Origin: Saccoglossus kowalevskii | Taxonomy: Eukaryota > Hemichordata > Enteropneusta > Harrimaniidae | Assembly: GCF_000003605.2 (NCBI RefSeq) | Contig: NW_003127874.1 | Span: 40,515-73,952 of the forward strand | Direction of reading: 5' to 3' | DNA length: 33,438 bases | Part shown: positions 31,977 to 33,438 of the stretch, piece by piece | Layout: every line of letters starts with the position of its first letter | Numbering within the stretch: the first letter of the stretch is position 1 | Notes under the pieces: model-generated | What the model was told of the DNA's origin: nothing | The model's database searches: none | Seen by the model: the letters and a program-made list of their open reading frames with translations, nothing else | Program-made: the position numbers and the translations under genes

Positions 31977-32187
31977 CTGTGGAATACTTTATTTTCGCTG
32001 GAATTAATTTTCGCTGAAAAGGCTTTTTGGGCGTTTCGTATGAAATTTATTTTCACTGATTTTTGATGAGTTTAATGTGAAATATAGATAAAAAAAAAGT
32101 ATATTCGCTGGATTTTATTTTCACGGAATCATCCTTTCAGCGAAAATAGCGAAAATAAATTCCAAGCGAAAATAAAGTATTCTACAG
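31977..32187. mobile_element. 211-bp TA-flanked MITE with TTTTCGCTGG arms
   Basis: The termini CTGTGGAATACTTTATTTTC and inverted CTGTAGAATACTTTATTTTC differ at one base over 20. They continue through GCTGGAATTAATTTTCGCTG against GCTTGGAATTTATTTTCGCT. TA flanks both ends (31975-31976 and 32188-32189). Internal repeats of TTTTCGCTG occur in both orientations. It is related in terminus to the 22615 and 22997 elements. Confidence 0.88.
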
Positions 32188-32383
32188 TAGCTTGATGAAT
32201 TCTAGTCTATTTTCTATGCAAAAATTACTTTTAATAACATTCCCCTAAAAAGGATTCTCTAATGAGCATTGCCTCACACTTTTTTCTTGATTGTCACAGA
32301 AATATAGACAAAATATAGAAATTATAAAAAAGGGCACATGACCCCACACCATTATTTTTAACACATCAGAACAACAACCTTTT

Positions 32384-32430
32384 TGTTTGCTTGTGTGTTT
32401 GTTTGTTTGTTTGTGTTTGTGTGTGTGTGT
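32384..32430. repeat. (TTTG)n/(TG)n simple repeat
   Basis: A GTTT/TTTG run passes into a short TG run. Simple sequence only. Confidence 0.85.
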
Positions 32431-32773
32431 GAGCATGTGTGGGTGGAGTACGTGGTTCTAATGTTTTAAATGGTACCATATAAATACAAGATTTTAACAG
32501 CCACTTTATAACAATTTTAATTAAACTGTAAATTGTATAATTTGCATAATTAATAATCTTACTATATTTTAACAGCGAATGTGACTAAAAACAGATTATG
32601 TCAAATCAATCACTATTATGTAAATTAACTGCAAAAATGTAAATTTAGATGTACATTTTTGTAAAAAGTTAACGGTCCATTTAATACATCACAAAAGCAT
32701 TAATTGCTTTCACAAAGGGTAATATGATAAATATTTTAAATACATCCAGGGTTGACTCGCTTGTCAGTTAAAT

Positions 32774-32794
32774 CATAGACCCTCCAGGTCTATG
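32774..32794. repeat. Hairpin CATAGACC/GGTCTATG
   Basis: Perfect 8-bp arms around CTCCA. The right arm extended, GGTCTATGGT, also occurs near 8883, suggesting a dispersed foldback motif. Confidence 0.55.
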
Positions 32795-33231
32795 GTTAAA
32801 TTCGCTTTTAATGCCTAGTCTTACCTAATCCTATTGTAAGAGTACAGTAATACATATCTGAAAAGCCATTGAGTGAATAGGTTGGGATATTATAGTCAAA
32901 TTCCATAATTGAATACTTGTGTATGCAGTGTGTAGACTCCCATGCAGTCAAATATAGTATTATACTTGCTCATTCGGGATATACAATGTATCCAGGACCT
33001 GATGAATATTTTATTCACTAGTCTTGAGACTGCTAAAAACTGTTACCCTGCTAGTCTATAATGTTGTGAACTAGTCTGAATGAGGAAAATAAAATATTAA
33101 TTTGCGAATCATGATGTTTATATGCGTTCATGTTTATTGCAGTGTACAGTTTACACTATAAAGGGGGGGGGGTCACACTAAGTTTACCTGCTGCATGTAG
33201 TTTTACCTGTATCGAGGTATGTAATGGCAAT

Positions 33232-33358
33232 CTTGAGCTTCAACCTGAGTTTGCTCAGAGTCAACCTGAGCTCCACCCTGAGCTCCACCCTGAGCTTCAA
33301 CCTGAGCTTCAACCTGAGCTTCCTCAGAGTCAACCTGAGCTCCACCCAACTTGAGCTT
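33232..33358 (+). repeat. 12-bp minisatellite with a higher-order pattern
   Basis: Units CCTGAGCTCCAC and CCTGAGCTTCAA alternate from 33232 to about 33345, with a last CTTGAGCTT at 33350. The combination CCTGAG-TTNCT-CAGAGTCAA occurs twice, so the array has a two-level structure. In the plus frame it reads Pro-Glu-Leu-Gln/His repeats, but the frame has no splice or start support. A 10-base G run lies at 33163-33172. Confidence 0.9.
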
Positions 33359-33438
33359 GGGAAATTATTTAGTATACTGATTAGTTTTTCATGCAAATTT
33401 ATCTTAATTTATCATTTGAATAAAATATCTTTTTTGTC

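Noticed and set aside
1-33438. Search for CRISPR arrays, rRNA, canonical tRNA genes and LTR or virus-like elements
   Set aside because: No regularly spaced repeats, no tRNA cloverleaf, no rRNA-like blocks, and no long terminal repeats or capsid, integrase or envelope motifs were seen.

Overview
This is a window of animal nuclear DNA, most likely from a marine bilaterian invertebrate. The exact phylum cannot be fixed from the sequence. The DNA is AT-rich, genes are split into short exons by introns of about 0.5-3 kb, microsatellites are long ((TG)n, (AT)44), and much of the non-coding DNA is short inverted-repeat DNA transposons (MITEs). There are no bacterial-type operons, rRNA genes, CRISPR arrays, or retroviral/LTR elements that I can see. 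One 50-base run of N is an assembly gap.

Most of the listed open frames are chance or repeat-derived. Two genes can be rebuilt from exons that join in phase at good splice sites. (1) A PLAC8/cornifelin-family gene on the minus strand (8392 to 6311, three exons, 109 residues) looks complete from ATG to stop. (2) A gene on the plus strand encodes a small EF-hand protein with an N-myristoylation-type start. It has four well-supported coding exons (24485-26869), a tentative last exon (29763-29976), and a possible CpG-bearing 5' UTR exon ending at 21872. A third, partial candidate is a first coding exon for a type II membrane protein on the minus strand (4388-4280), whose remaining exons would lie to the left.

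Layout: 1-1340 holds simple repeats and a decayed LINE tail on the minus strand, interrupted by a hAT-type fragment. 1.6-4.3 kb is AT-rich DNA with small repeats. 4.3-8.4 kb holds the type II exon and the PLAC8-like gene. 9.1-11 kb holds a 503-bp TTAA-flanked element and a large inverted-repeat element whose right arm is split by a 155-bp TTAA-flanked MITE. 12.4-12.7 kb holds the gap and (AT)44. 13.8-14.7 kb holds a truncated TTAA-element copy and an element with many near-palindromic iterons and a short Harbinger-like reading frame. 16.4-16.8 kb is a CpG-richer patch. 19.37-20.04 kb is a second nested-transposon locus. 20.4-21.9 kb holds CpG-richer, promoter-like DNA. 21.9-30 kb is the EF-hand gene with MITEs and tandem repeats in its introns. 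30.8-32.2 kb holds a TTA-flanked MITE and a TA-flanked MITE. A 12-bp minisatellite lies near the right edge.

I found no clearly new biological system. The most rewarding signals are the two spliced genes that the simple open-frame view hides, and the nested TTAA insertions, one of which can be checked against its own intact opposite arm.
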